Source of the DNA: Phormidium tenue FACHB-1050
GTDB lineage: Bacteria; Cyanobacteriota; Cyanobacteriia; Pseudanabaenales; Pseudanabaenaceae
DNA: 64,000 nucleotides
Reading direction: 5' to 3'
Assembly: GCF_014696925.1 (NCBI RefSeq)
Contig: NZ_JACJQY010000030.1
Location: forward strand, 1 to 64,000
A program made the translations under genes and the position numbers. Positions 27,758-36,830 of the stretch are shown here, piece after piece (the first letter of the stretch is position 1; each line of letters starts with the position of its first letter). Below the pieces are notes generated by a model. The model had not been told where the DNA came from and made no database searches. It worked only from the letters and a program-made list of their open reading frames with translations.

Positions 27758-27840
27758 TCAATATTAGTAATTTTGCGGCTTCATTAATTATTTACTAGTG
27801 CTATACTCTGCAAAATTAAGATTAAAACAATCGTATTGTT

Positions 27841-30800
27841 ATGAGAGAAACAGTGAGCAAAAACAAGCTGAAAGTCATAATGATCGCTTCAGCTTTTTCG
27901 ATGATAAGTTTTAGTTTTTTCTCCCAATCGAGTTTTGCTCAAAATGCGATCGCGCCAGACAATACGCTCCCAGTCAATACTTCAGTTGATTTTAATAGTG
28001 TAGATAAAACCTATACGATCACAGGTGGCACACAGTCTGGGGCAAATCAGTTCCACAGTTTTCAAAATTTTTCAGTACCTACTAGTAACACTGCACATTT
28101 CAATAACTCTGCTCAAACGACAAATGTGATTGGGCGGATTACTGGGTCTAATATTTCTGATATTGATGGTTTAATTAAAGCTAATGGTGCTGCAAATCTA
28201 TACTTGATTAATCCCAATGGCTTTTTATTTGGGAAGAATGCCAAGTTAGAAATTGGTGGTTCGTTTAGTGCTAGCACTGCAACAAGTTTGAAGTTTCCCG
28301 ATGGTAGCGAGTTTAGTGCTACTAATCCTCAATCGCCGCCAGTACTGACTGTAAATGTGCCACTAGGTTTACAGTATGGTGTGAGCAATACAGGAGCCAC
28401 AATTACCAATCAAGCAAACTTGGTAACAGGTCAAGACTTAATCTTAAATGCTGACAAATTAGATTTGCAAGGACAGCTACAAGCGGGGAGAGATCTCACG
28501 CTGAAGGCACAAGATCGGATTCAGATTCGAGATACTTCTATTAGTCCATTTGTGGCGGCGGCGGGTAGAGATTTACTAGTGCAGGGAAATCAATCGGTTG
28601 ATATTTTTGCGCTGAATAATAGACAGAGCGGTTTGTTTTCGGGTGGGAATATGTTGTTGCGATCGCCTAATTCTGTAATCGGCGATGTTCATTATTATGC
28701 AGGCGGAAATTTTAAAATCGAGCAACTAGACGGCTCTTTAGGCAATCTCGAAAGTCCTAATGATCCCATCATTCGTTCTGCTGGTGATGTAACATTTGGA
28801 CTTTATCAGGGCAGTTCGCTCCATATCCTTGCTGGTGGTAGAGTCAATATTGGCACTGTCATCATTTTTGGAGCAGATACAATAGGCAATACAATTAATC
28901 CAACTAATACGCCAACTCTAGCAAATGTAACTCTATCCAATGGTGAAACACTAACTATTAATGGCAGTACGCGACCTACTCTGGACATTCGGGCGGGGAT
29001 GAATCCATCTGATATTGGTATAACTGGAATAACAGGGACTGGAACATTTACCGATCCTTTTGGTAGTTTTTTAGTACCTCCTCCAAGTACAAATCTAGCA
29101 TCGACAGGTACAGGAATAACAGTTGGAGATATTGCATTTTTTGTGCCAAATGGGATTGTATTACTTACAAATAATTACAAGCCAAATACTTCCCTCGCAA
29201 GTGAAAATATTACCATTACAGGAACAGGGCTTTTTGGTCAAATCCCTGGTCTTTTGGGTGTTCCATCAGGGGGGATCTATGCTGCTAGCGGAATTAGCAA
29301 TGGAGGGAATGTCTTTATTGACTCACAAGAATCGATTAATGTAGCAGGAGGTATTCTAGTAAACTCCAATGCTAATGGAGGGAATGTTACTTTACTAGCA
29401 AATAATAATATTCAATTTGGAGACAATTTTCTAATAGGTGCTAGTAGCTTGTTAAAGAGTGGGAAAATTGACATTAAAGCTGGTGGATTGATATTTGGGA
29501 AAGGATTATCTATACTTAGTGAAAGTTTAGGATCTTCAGGAACGTCTGGTAATAGTGGTGATATTAACATTACAGCCGCATCATTATTTCTGACAAATTC
29601 TTCTGTAAACCCTTCTCTAGTAAAGACGAGTACTTCAGGTACAGCCAACGCTGGCAACATTACACTGAATATCAGTGGAAATGCGACGTTTGACGGTGTA
29701 ATTAATAATAACTTCCCAACTCAAGTGGTAAGTAGCGTTTCTCAAGGTGCGACAGGTAACGGTGGGATTGTCAAAGTTAATGCAGGAGAGCTAAATCTCC
29801 AGAGTGGTGCTCAAATTAACTCTGTAACAGAAGGGTTAGGAAAATCGGGAGATGTTGATATTATTGCAAACACAGTTAGTATTAATGGAGTTGGCAGTGC
29901 GATCAATAACCAAGTTAGACCTACAGCCAATGCTAATGGCGGCAAACTAACTTTAAATGTAGGTACGCTAAACGTAACAAATGAAGGACAGATTAGTACG
30001 CTTAATTCAGGCAATGGGAATGCTGGCGAGTTGAGAATCATTGCGACTGGCGATGTCATTTTTGATCGCAGTACGGCTTCTTCATCTATTAATCTTAGTG
30101 GAGTCGGTAAGGGAGGGGATTTATTTATTTCTGCAAGGACATTGCAGCTACTCAATGGCGCTCAGGTAGGAGCTGGAGTATTCGGTATCGGTGATGGTGG
30201 CAAAATAACGATTCAAGCTGATGCCATCTCTCTTAGCGGCAAAAATCTTTTTGGTAGTGCGATCGCCACTACCGTTGAGAGAAGTACCGCGATCGGCAAT
30301 GCAGGTGATATTGATCTAAAAACTCGCCTTCTGACGCTTACAGATGGTGCATTTATTTCTGCGGCAAACAACGGTAAGGGAAATACAGGTAATATTGATA
30401 TTCTAGCCACAGAATCAGTTGTTATTAATGATAGCAGTCTTGATAACTTCATTAACAGGACAGGACAGGGGAATGGAGGTAATCTAAGTATCAATTCACC
30501 ATCAATTTCTCTTGGAAATGGTTCTAAAATTAGTGTAAAGACTTTTGGACTAGGGAATGCAGGTAATCTCAACTTATTCACGCAGTCACTATCTTTGAGT
30601 AATAGTTCTACTTTAGAAGCATTTACTGATGGTGTCGGTAATGCTGGCAATATCAACATCGCACCTAGTCTGTCTACTAGCCCTATTAGCAATACAATTA
30701 TATTAGATGGAAGTTTAGTCTCAGTGAGTGTAAATCCTAATGCTAAAGGCAATGGTGGCGACCTCTCAATTACAACAAATTCTTTGCAAATTCTAAATGG

Positions 30801-32310
30801 TGCTCAAATTGCAGCGGGAGTCTTTGGTAAAGGCGATGGTGGTCAAATTCGCATCAGTTCTGACACAATTAAACTAGATGGAAAAGGTATCGTCTTTCAA
30901 CAGAATGTAACCAGTGGTATTTTTACGTCGGTAGAGAGTAATGCTATGGGTAATGCAGGTAGTTTAGATGTTAGGACTCGTAACCTTGAGATATTAAATA
31001 GTGCGGTTATTAGCGCAACAACAGAAGGAATAGGCAACGCTGGAAAAATTGTAATTCGAGCTAGCGATGCAATATCTTTAAATAATGGGTCAATTCGCAG
31101 TAATGTTAACGCAACTGGTCAAGGGGATGGCGGTAATTTAGATGTTTTTGCAAATACTTTGCGCCTTGAAAATCAATCAGATTTGAGTGCTTCTACGGCT
31201 AGTGCAAATAGGGGTGGAAATATTACTGTTACTTCCAATAGCTTAGAAATTGCTGGTGGTTCACAGTTGCGTACTACTACCTCTAGCAGTGGTGCAGCAG
31301 GTAATATCTCACTATTCCTTACTGATCTATTAAAAATAGATGGAACTGATAGTGGTATTTTTGCAGGAACTACATCTGTATCCACAGGTAGAAGTGGCAC
31401 AATTTTTATTGATCCTGAACTTGTAACTTTGACGAATGGTGCAAAAATTTCTGTGAGCAGTCTTGGCAAAGGCAATGGTGGTAACATTCAATTAATTGCA
31501 GGACTACTATCCCTTGATACAGGTTCACAGATTATTGCCGAGACAGCAAGCGGTGAAGGCGGCAACATTGTTTTGCAAGTGCGAGACTTACTATGGTTAC
31601 GAAATGGCAGTCTCATTAGTGCCACGGCTGGCAATGATGGCAATGGCGGCAACATTGATTTGAGTGCAAACTTTATCTTGGCATTTGCTAAAGATAACAG
31701 TGACATTACCGCCAACGCTTTTAAAGGGAAAGGTGGCAACATCCGAATTACTACCCAAGCAATTTTTGGAATGCAGTTCCGTCCACGATTGACTCCTTTG
31801 AGCGACATTACCGCTAGTTCTGATTTTGGTGTTAATGGAACGGTAAATATTAATACCCCTGGGGTTGATCCTAGTAAAGGATTAACGAATTTACCTGTAG
31901 ATATTGGCGATGCCAGCAAACTTGTCTCTCAAAAATGCTTAGCCGATCGCCAAGATAGCGCGTTTGTGATCACAGGTCGAGGTGGCATTCCTGCTAGTCC
32001 TGCTGATGTAATCAGTGGTAATAATTTACAAGAAAATCTGGGTGCGCCGACTAATCCAGAGCGCATAGCTGAAACGAGCAAAAGGACAATTAATCCTTAT
32101 GGTGAAGTTGCAGTGACGGAGTCTTTACAAACTGTACCAACTTCATCTTGGGCTAGACAACTCCATTCAAATCAAACTCATGATCTACCCGATCGCATAG
32201 TTGAGGCGCAAGGATGGACAATCAATCCCTATGGTGAAGTTTCTCTGGTAGCAGAAGTCCCTAAAGCTATAGCTGCGCCGACTTGGGCTAGACAATTACA
32301 ATGCCGTTAA
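27841..32310 (+). CDS. Filamentous haemagglutinin-like TPS exoprotein (copy 3)
   Basis: TpsA-type protein of 1489 residues, 83 bases after copy 2. The signal peptide ends SFAQ (about residue 34). The TPS domain (about 36-165) has LINPNG and FGKNAKLEIGG. The body is built mostly of GNAGNI/GNGGNL-type beta-helix rungs and lacks the Ser-rich array of copy 2. The C-terminal region holds the segment shared with copy 2 and then two successive tail motifs, INPYGEVAVTE and INPYGEVSLVAE, whereas copy 2 has one. It ends QCR. Its stop overlaps the first possible start of the CHAT gene by 10 bases. Probably exported by the transporter at 20745-22529. Confidence 0.92.
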   Translation: MRETVSKNKLKVIMIASAFSMISFSFFSQSSFAQNAIAPDNTLPVNTSVDFNSVDKTYTITGGTQSGANQFHSFQNFSVPTSNTAHFNNSAQTTNVIGRITGSNISDIDGLIKANGAANLYLINPNGFLFGKNAKLEIGGSFSASTATSLKFPDGSEFSATNPQSPPVLTVNVPLGLQYGVSNTGATITNQANLVTGQDLILNADKLDLQGQLQAGRDLTLKAQDRIQIRDTSISPFVAAAGRDLLVQGNQSVDIFALNNRQSGLFSGGNMLLRSPNSVIGDVHYYAGGNFKIEQLDGSLGNLESPNDPIIRSAGDVTFGLYQGSSLHILAGGRVNIGTVIIFGADTIGNTINPTNTPTLANVTLSNGETLTINGSTRPTLDIRAGMNPSDIGITGITGTGTFTDPFGSFLVPPPSTNLASTGTGITVGDIAFFVPNGIVLLTNNYKPNTSLASENITITGTGLFGQIPGLLGVPSGGIYAASGISNGGNVFIDSQESINVAGGILVNSNANGGNVTLLANNNIQFGDNFLIGASSLLKSGKIDIKAGGLIFGKGLSILSESLGSSGTSGNSGDINITAASLFLTNSSVNPSLVKTSTSGTANAGNITLNISGNATFDGVINNNFPTQVVSSVSQGATGNGGIVKVNAGELNLQSGAQINSVTEGLGKSGDVDIIANTVSINGVGSAINNQVRPTANANGGKLTLNVGTLNVTNEGQISTLNSGNGNAGELRIIATGDVIFDRSTASSSINLSGVGKGGDLFISARTLQLLNGAQVGAGVFGIGDGGKITIQADAISLSGKNLFGSAIATTVERSTAIGNAGDIDLKTRLLTLTDGAFISAANNGKGNTGNIDILATESVVINDSSLDNFINRTGQGNGGNLSINSPSISLGNGSKISVKTFGLGNAGNLNLFTQSLSLSNSSTLEAFTDGVGNAGNINIAPSLSTSPISNTIILDGSLVSVSVNPNAKGNGGDLSITTNSLQILNGAQIAAGVFGKGDGGQIRISSDTIKLDGKGIVFQQNVTSGIFTSVESNAMGNAGSLDVRTRNLEILNSAVISATTEGIGNAGKIVIRASDAISLNNGSIRSNVNATGQGDGGNLDVFANTLRLENQSDLSASTASANRGGNITVTSNSLEIAGGSQLRTTTSSSGAAGNISLFLTDLLKIDGTDSGIFAGTTSVSTGRSGTIFIDPELVTLTNGAKISVSSLGKGNGGNIQLIAGLLSLDTGSQIIAETASGEGGNIVLQVRDLLWLRNGSLISATAGNDGNGGNIDLSANFILAFAKDNSDITANAFKGKGGNIRITTQAIFGMQFRPRLTPLSDITASSDFGVNGTVNINTPGVDPSKGLTNLPVDIGDASKLVSQKCLADRQDSAFVITGRGGIPASPADVISGNNLQENLGAPTNPERIAETSKRTINPYGEVAVTESLQTVPTSSWARQLHSNQTHDLPDRIVEAQGWTINPYGEVSLVAEVPKAIAAPTWARQLQCR
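31801..32043 (+). repeat. 243-base segment duplicated at 27311-27553
   Basis: Partner of the segment in the preceding gene. The terminal 100 or so bases of both genes (the INPYGEV tail) are also close in sequence but separated from this segment by unlike DNA. Confidence 0.85.
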
Positions 32311-32330
32311 CCATTCGAGACAATACAGAT

Positions 32331-34970
32331 ATGAAGCGATTATTACCAAGGGTTGCAAAATCCCGAATCATTAAATTTTTGATAAAAGTAGCGCTTCGCG
32401 TTGCTTTTATCAAAAATTTAGGTTTGTTCCTTCTATTATTTTTTCTGACTGTACTTATTCAACCCATGTTGGCAGTTGCCATTACTTCGCCGCATAGTTC
32501 TCAAATAGTTCAAGTAAATTCAGAACAGCCAAATACATTATTTAATCGTGGCAAGTCGTTTTATCAATTAGGACAATGGCAAGAAGCCATTCAAGCTTGG
32601 GAACAAGCCGTAAAACTCTATCAACAGCAAAATAATTCCTTAGATTTAGCAATAACGTTCAGTAATTTATCCCTAGCTCATCAAAAACTAGGACAATGGC
32701 AAGAAGCCGATCGCACGATCGCCCAAAGTTTGCAAATAGCCCGATCGCTAGAAGTTAATCCCGCAAGTCAAAGAGCGATCGCACAGGCTCTAGATACTCA
32801 GGGAAATCTATATTTAAACCTAGGCAAAGATGAAGAGGCGATCACGGCTTGGCAAGAAGCCGCGATTTTGCATTCTCGACTTGGCGATCTGGATCATCAG
32901 ATTCGTAATGTGCTTAATCAAGCTCAAGCTCTGAAAACTCAAGGTTTTTTTCGGCGATCGCTGCAAACTTTAGAATCAATTCAAGCATTATTGCCAAAAA
33001 TTTCTGATGATCTACTGACGGCAACTGTCCTTCATAACTACGGTGATATGTTGACCACAGTTGGCGATCTCAAACAGGCGCATCCACCTTTAGACAAGAG
33101 TTGGGGAATTCTTGAACGCATTAATAACAATGAGCAAAAGAGCATTGTGCTGCTAAGACAGGGAAATCTCGCCCGACTGGAAGGTGTTTCTAAAAAAGCC
33201 GCAGAATTTTATAAACAGTCTGCTCAAACAGCAGGGCGATCGCTTACAAGTTTACAAGCCCAATTGAATCTGTTTAGTTTGTTAATTGATTCTAATGATG
33301 TGTCAGAAGCGGTAGAAATGCGATCGCAAATTGCGCCCCTATTATCAGATCTAGAAACAAGTCGCGAGGCTATCTTTGTAAGAATCAATTATGGTGAGAG
33401 CTTACTGAGACTCACGAAGTTAGTTCCTCAAACGGTAGCCGATTCTCTACTGGCTGAAGCCGCCCAAACATTAGCAGTTTCAGTCCAACAGGCTCAATCC
33501 ATCAACGATAGCCGCACGCTTGCCTATGCGATCGGTAGTCTTGGTAATGCTTACGAACAAAGCAAACAAATCGAAGAATCTCAAAAACTCACTCAACAAG
33601 CTTTAGCGATCGCTCAAAGTATCAATGCCACTGACATCGCCTATCGTTGGCAGTGGCAATTAGGTAGACTGCTCAAAGCTAAGGGCGATATCAAGGGCGC
33701 GATCCTTGCCTATACCGAAGCCGTCAATGGGTTACGCCAATTACGCAGCGACCTCGTATTTGTGAATCCTAATGTCCAATTCTCATTTCGAGAAACCGTT
33801 GAGCCTGTTTATCGGCAACTCGTGAGTTTATTACTGCAAGACGATACAGGTGATAAACAAAAAAACTTAATCACAGCGCAAGCAGCGATCGAATCATTGC
33901 AAATTGCCGAACTAGTTAATTTCTTTCGTTCTGACTGTCTCAATGCTGCCCAAGTGGATATTAATCAAATTGATAGAACTGCGGCGGTCGTTTATCCAAT
34001 CATTCTCGAAGATCGATTAGAGGTGATTCTCAGTCTGCCCAATCAACCACTCCGTCATTATGCTAGCAAAGTCACAGCCTCAGAAATCGATGATATGGTC
34101 ATCGATTTACGCCTAAACCTGCGCGACCCATCCTCAGAGGATTATCTTTCGAGCGCTCAAAGTATTTATGATTGGTTGATTCGTCCTGCTACTAGTGCGA
34201 TCGCCCAAAGTAATGTCAAAACCATTGTTTTTGTTTTAGACGGTTCTTTAAGAAATATTCCCATGTCCGTGCTGCATGATGGGAAGCAGTTTTTAGTTGA
34301 GAATTACAGCATTGCCCTTACGCCAAGCTTGCAACTCCTCGACCCCAAACCGATCGCTAAGCAAAAAGTTACCGCCCTAATTGGTGGATTGAGTGAGGCA
34401 AGACAAGGATATTCAGCATTACCAAATGTCAAAGGCGAATTACAGGAAATTAACAAACAAGTTCCTTCGAGTTCGACCTTTCTTAATTCTAGTTTTACGA
34501 AGCAAAATCTTACCCAAACACTGACCTCCCTGACTTTCCCGATCATTCATCTTGCTACTCATGGCAACTTTAGCTCTGAAGCTGAAAACACTTATTTGCT
34601 TACTTATGATGGAAAATTAACCATTGAAAATCTTTATCAGTTGTTACGTTCTAATAACCGCAGTGATTTAGAACCAATTGAGTTATTGATTTTGAGTGCA
34701 TGTCAAACGGCTGTAGGAGATAAGCGTGCGGCTCTGGGCTTAGCGGGAATGGCGGTGCGTGCAGGTGCGAGAAGTACGATCGCCTCGCTCTGGTCGGTTG
34801 ATGATGAAGCTACTTCTAAGTTTATGATTGCTCTCTATCAAAGTTTATCCTCAGCCAATGTCACCAGAGCTGAATCCTTAAGACTCGCCCAACAGGCTCT
34901 GCTCAAAAATGCAAAATACGATCATCCCTTTTATTGGTCTCCCTTTGTATTGCTCGGTAACTGGCTATAG
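32331..34970 (+). CDS. CHAT domain protein with TPR repeats, exported (copy 2)
   Basis: Same architecture as the product of 5154-7775. From the ATG at 32331 it has 879 residues; an ATG at 32301 overlaps the exoprotein gene and adds ten. A palindromic repeat encodes FLIKVALRVAFIK just before the hydrophobic signal (LGLFLLLFFLTVLIQPMLAVA). TPR repeats follow (AIQAWEQAVKLY, LGQWQEADRT). The CHAT domain has the catalytic His in HLATHGN and Cys in LSACQTA (residues 754 and 801 counted from 32301), 47 residues apart as in copy 1. It is last in the transporter-exoprotein-exoprotein-CHAT set. A periplasmic or membrane-tethered protease-like role is inferred. Repeats after the stop may terminate the operon. 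Confidence 0.9.
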   Translation: MKRLLPRVAKSRIIKFLIKVALRVAFIKNLGLFLLLFFLTVLIQPMLAVAITSPHSSQIVQVNSEQPNTLFNRGKSFYQLGQWQEAIQAWEQAVKLYQQQNNSLDLAITFSNLSLAHQKLGQWQEADRTIAQSLQIARSLEVNPASQRAIAQALDTQGNLYLNLGKDEEAITAWQEAAILHSRLGDLDHQIRNVLNQAQALKTQGFFRRSLQTLESIQALLPKISDDLLTATVLHNYGDMLTTVGDLKQAHPPLDKSWGILERINNNEQKSIVLLRQGNLARLEGVSKKAAEFYKQSAQTAGRSLTSLQAQLNLFSLLIDSNDVSEAVEMRSQIAPLLSDLETSREAIFVRINYGESLLRLTKLVPQTVADSLLAEAAQTLAVSVQQAQSINDSRTLAYAIGSLGNAYEQSKQIEESQKLTQQALAIAQSINATDIAYRWQWQLGRLLKAKGDIKGAILAYTEAVNGLRQLRSDLVFVNPNVQFSFRETVEPVYRQLVSLLLQDDTGDKQKNLITAQAAIESLQIAELVNFFRSDCLNAAQVDINQIDRTAAVVYPIILEDRLEVILSLPNQPLRHYASKVTASEIDDMVIDLRLNLRDPSSEDYLSSAQSIYDWLIRPATSAIAQSNVKTIVFVLDGSLRNIPMSVLHDGKQFLVENYSIALTPSLQLLDPKPIAKQKVTALIGGLSEARQGYSALPNVKGELQEINKQVPSSSTFLNSSFTKQNLTQTLTSLTFPIIHLATHGNFSSEAENTYLLTYDGKLTIENLYQLLRSNNRSDLEPIELLILSACQTAVGDKRAALGLAGMAVRAGARSTIASLWSVDDEATSKFMIALYQSLSSANVTRAESLRLAQQALLKNAKYDHPFYWSPFVLLGNWL
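32372..32420. repeat. Palindrome inside the CHAT-TPR coding region
   Basis: Arms 32372-32394 and 32398-32420 pair over 23 bp around a TTC loop, with two mismatches in the core that would be G-U wobble pairs in RNA. It is read in frame without a stop, 14 codons after the likely start. All other copies of this type here are intergenic. Confidence 0.85.
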
Positions 34971-34980
34971 CAATTGTCCA

Positions 34981-35123
34981 AACCCAAACAAATGAAGGCG
35001 GCGCTTTGCGCCGCCTTCATTTGTTTGAGGTTTAGCAAACCCCAGAAGCTAGTGGCGGCGCGAAGCGCCGCCACTAGCTTCTGGTTTTATATCTATAGCA
35101 AAGCAAGTTTTGCTATAGATATA
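34981..35123. repeat. Three adjacent palindromes downstream of the CHAT gene
   Basis: First: 34981-35032, core GGCGGCGC, loop TTT. Second: 35037-35088, core GGCGGCGC, loop GAA, different arms. Third: 35088-35123, TATATCTATAGCAAA arms. They are packed head to tail with almost no spacer. No gene is visible in this region. Confidence 0.8.
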
Positions 35124-35124
35124 A

Positions 35125-35169
35125 AAAAGCAAAGAAGTGCCGAGCGACGCTCGGCACTTCTTTGCTTTT
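35125..35169. terminator. Bidirectional hairpin before cimA
   Basis: Arms of about 22 bp (35125-35146 with 35148-35169, core GCCGAGCG) pair almost to the tip. The right arm overlaps the TAA stop of cimA on the minus strand. Confidence 0.75.
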
Positions 35170-36778
35170 AAACTTTGGTATGACGCACTGCGGAGAGAAG
35201 CCCATACTCGATACCTTCGCCAAGGGCTTTACAAGAAGCATCGATAATATTGTTTGATACTCCCGCCGTTGACCAGCGCCTTTTGCCATTACTGAATTCG
35301 ATTAAGACTCTAGTGGTTGCTTGAGTTCCAGAATCACTATTGAGAATCCGTACTTTATAATCGGTGAGATAAAAATTCGCGATTTCAGGATAGAAACTAA
35401 TCAGGGCTTTACGAAGGGCGACATCGAGCGCCGCTACGGGACCATTACCTTCGGCGGCAGTGAGATGTTCTTCATCTTTGACCATTACCTTTACCGTGGC
35501 TTGGGAATTCACGCCTCCATCAATGTGAGTGGCATCGGTGGTGCAGTAAACATGAAAACTACTGATTGTAAAAAATTCGGGGCGATCGCCTAAAGCTTCG
35601 CGTACTAACAATTCAAAACTTGCCTCGGCTGACTCAAACTGATAACCAATTTGTTCGAGTTCTTTGGTCTTTTGCAAGATTTGCCGACAGGCAGGATCTT
35701 CTTTGCGTAGACAAATACCAAAGGTTTCTACTTTGGAGATCACATTGCTGAGTCCTGCTTGCTCAGAGATGACGATACGACGATTGTTGCCGATACTTTC
35801 GGGAGTGACATGTTCGTAAGTCAGGGGATTGCGCTGTACGGCACTGACATGAATGCCACCCTTATGGGCAAAGGCAGAAGCACCGACAAAGGGAGCGTGG
35901 TCATCGGGAGCAAGATTAACGATTTCGCTGACTTGGCGCGAGACTTCGGTAAGTTGAGATAACTTGGCAGGAGCGATGCATTCATAGCCCATTTTTAGCT
36001 GCAAATTGGGAATCACAGTACAGAGATTGGCATTGCCGCAGCGTTCACCATAGCCGTTAATCGTGCCTTGTACCATCGTTGCGCCATGCTGTACGCCCGC
36101 GATCGCATTGGCAACAGCTAAGCCAGCATCATTGTGGGTATGAATGCCAATTTGCGGTGACTCACTGCCCCATTGACGCAGTGAGTCATACACAACTTTC
36201 GTAATTTTAGCCACTTCATCGGGCATCGTGCCGCCATTAGTGTCACAGAGCACAAACCATTCTGCTCCAGCTTCAAAGGCAGCTTTTAAGGTTTGGATGG
36301 CATAGTCTGGATTATTTTTATAGCCATCAAACCAATGCTCGGCATCGTAGCTCACGCGGCGATCGCAACTTTTGAGATAGGCGATCGTATCGCTGATCAT
36401 CGCCAGATTTTCTTCAAGGGTAGTGCGTAAGCCTTCAATCACATGCAGATCCCAAGATTTGCCAAAAATAGTGATCCACTTAGTCTCCGCCGCCAGAATT
36501 GGCACAAGCATTGGATCGTCTTTAGCTTTGATCCCTGCGCGTCTAGTCGAGCAGAAAACCACGAGTTCGGCACTGCTAAGGCGATATTCCTGCATTCGCC
36601 GAAAAAATTCGCCGTCTTTAGGATTTGCTCCTGCCCAACCACCTTCGATAAAGGCAACTCCCATCCGATCAAGGCGATCGGCGATGCGTACTTTATCTTC
36701 CACAGACAGTGATAACCCTTCGCGCTGAGTGCCATCGCGAAGGGTCGTGTCGTAGATCAAAATATTTTGATTTTCCAT
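35168..36778 (-). CDS. cimA: (R)-citramalate synthase
   Basis: Condenses pyruvate and acetyl-CoA to citramalate, the first step of the threonine-independent isoleucine pathway. The 536-residue length fits the long CimA type. The N-terminal catalytic TIM barrel has YDTTLRDGTQ, the metal-binding HTHNDAG and the signature GTINGYGERCGNA. A linker region follows, then a C-terminal LeuA-type regulatory domain (about 400-536). It lacks the features of plain 2-isopropylmalate synthase, which is the main alternative. It lies 52 bases downstream of tatC on the same strand with a weak hairpin between. Housekeeping metabolism in the cytoplasm. Confidence 0.93.
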   Translation of the reverse strand: MENQNILIYDTTLRDGTQREGLSLSVEDKVRIADRLDRMGVAFIEGGWAGANPKDGEFFRRMQEYRLSSAELVVFCSTRRAGIKAKDDPMLVPILAAETKWITIFGKSWDLHVIEGLRTTLEENLAMISDTIAYLKSCDRRVSYDAEHWFDGYKNNPDYAIQTLKAAFEAGAEWFVLCDTNGGTMPDEVAKITKVVYDSLRQWGSESPQIGIHTHNDAGLAVANAIAGVQHGATMVQGTINGYGERCGNANLCTVIPNLQLKMGYECIAPAKLSQLTEVSRQVSEIVNLAPDDHAPFVGASAFAHKGGIHVSAVQRNPLTYEHVTPESIGNNRRIVISEQAGLSNVISKVETFGICLRKEDPACRQILQKTKELEQIGYQFESAEASFELLVREALGDRPEFFTISSFHVYCTTDATHIDGGVNSQATVKVMVKDEEHLTAAEGNGPVAALDVALRKALISFYPEIANFYLTDYKVRILNSDSGTQATTRVLIEFSNGKRRWSTAGVSNNIIDASCKALGEGIEYGLLSAVRHTKV

Positions 36779-36798
36779 ATTTAAAATTTTCGATTTCG

Positions 36799-36827
36799 GT
36801 AAAAGTACGCCTTTGACGCACTTTTAC
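36799..36827. terminator. Weak hairpin between tatC and cimA
   Basis: GTAAAAGTACG and CGCACTTTTAC pair with one mismatch around a short loop. It may attenuate rather than stop transcription from tatC into cimA. Confidence 0.45.
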
Positions 36828-36830
36828 TGT

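Noticed and set aside
30213-30752. 179-residue minus-strand frame
   Set aside because: Antisense shadow of the repetitive exoprotein gene; no start context or family features.
34974-35171. 65-residue plus-strand frame after the second CHAT gene
   Set aside because: Lies wholly in tandem palindromes and repeats the same Ala/Arg-rich read-through.
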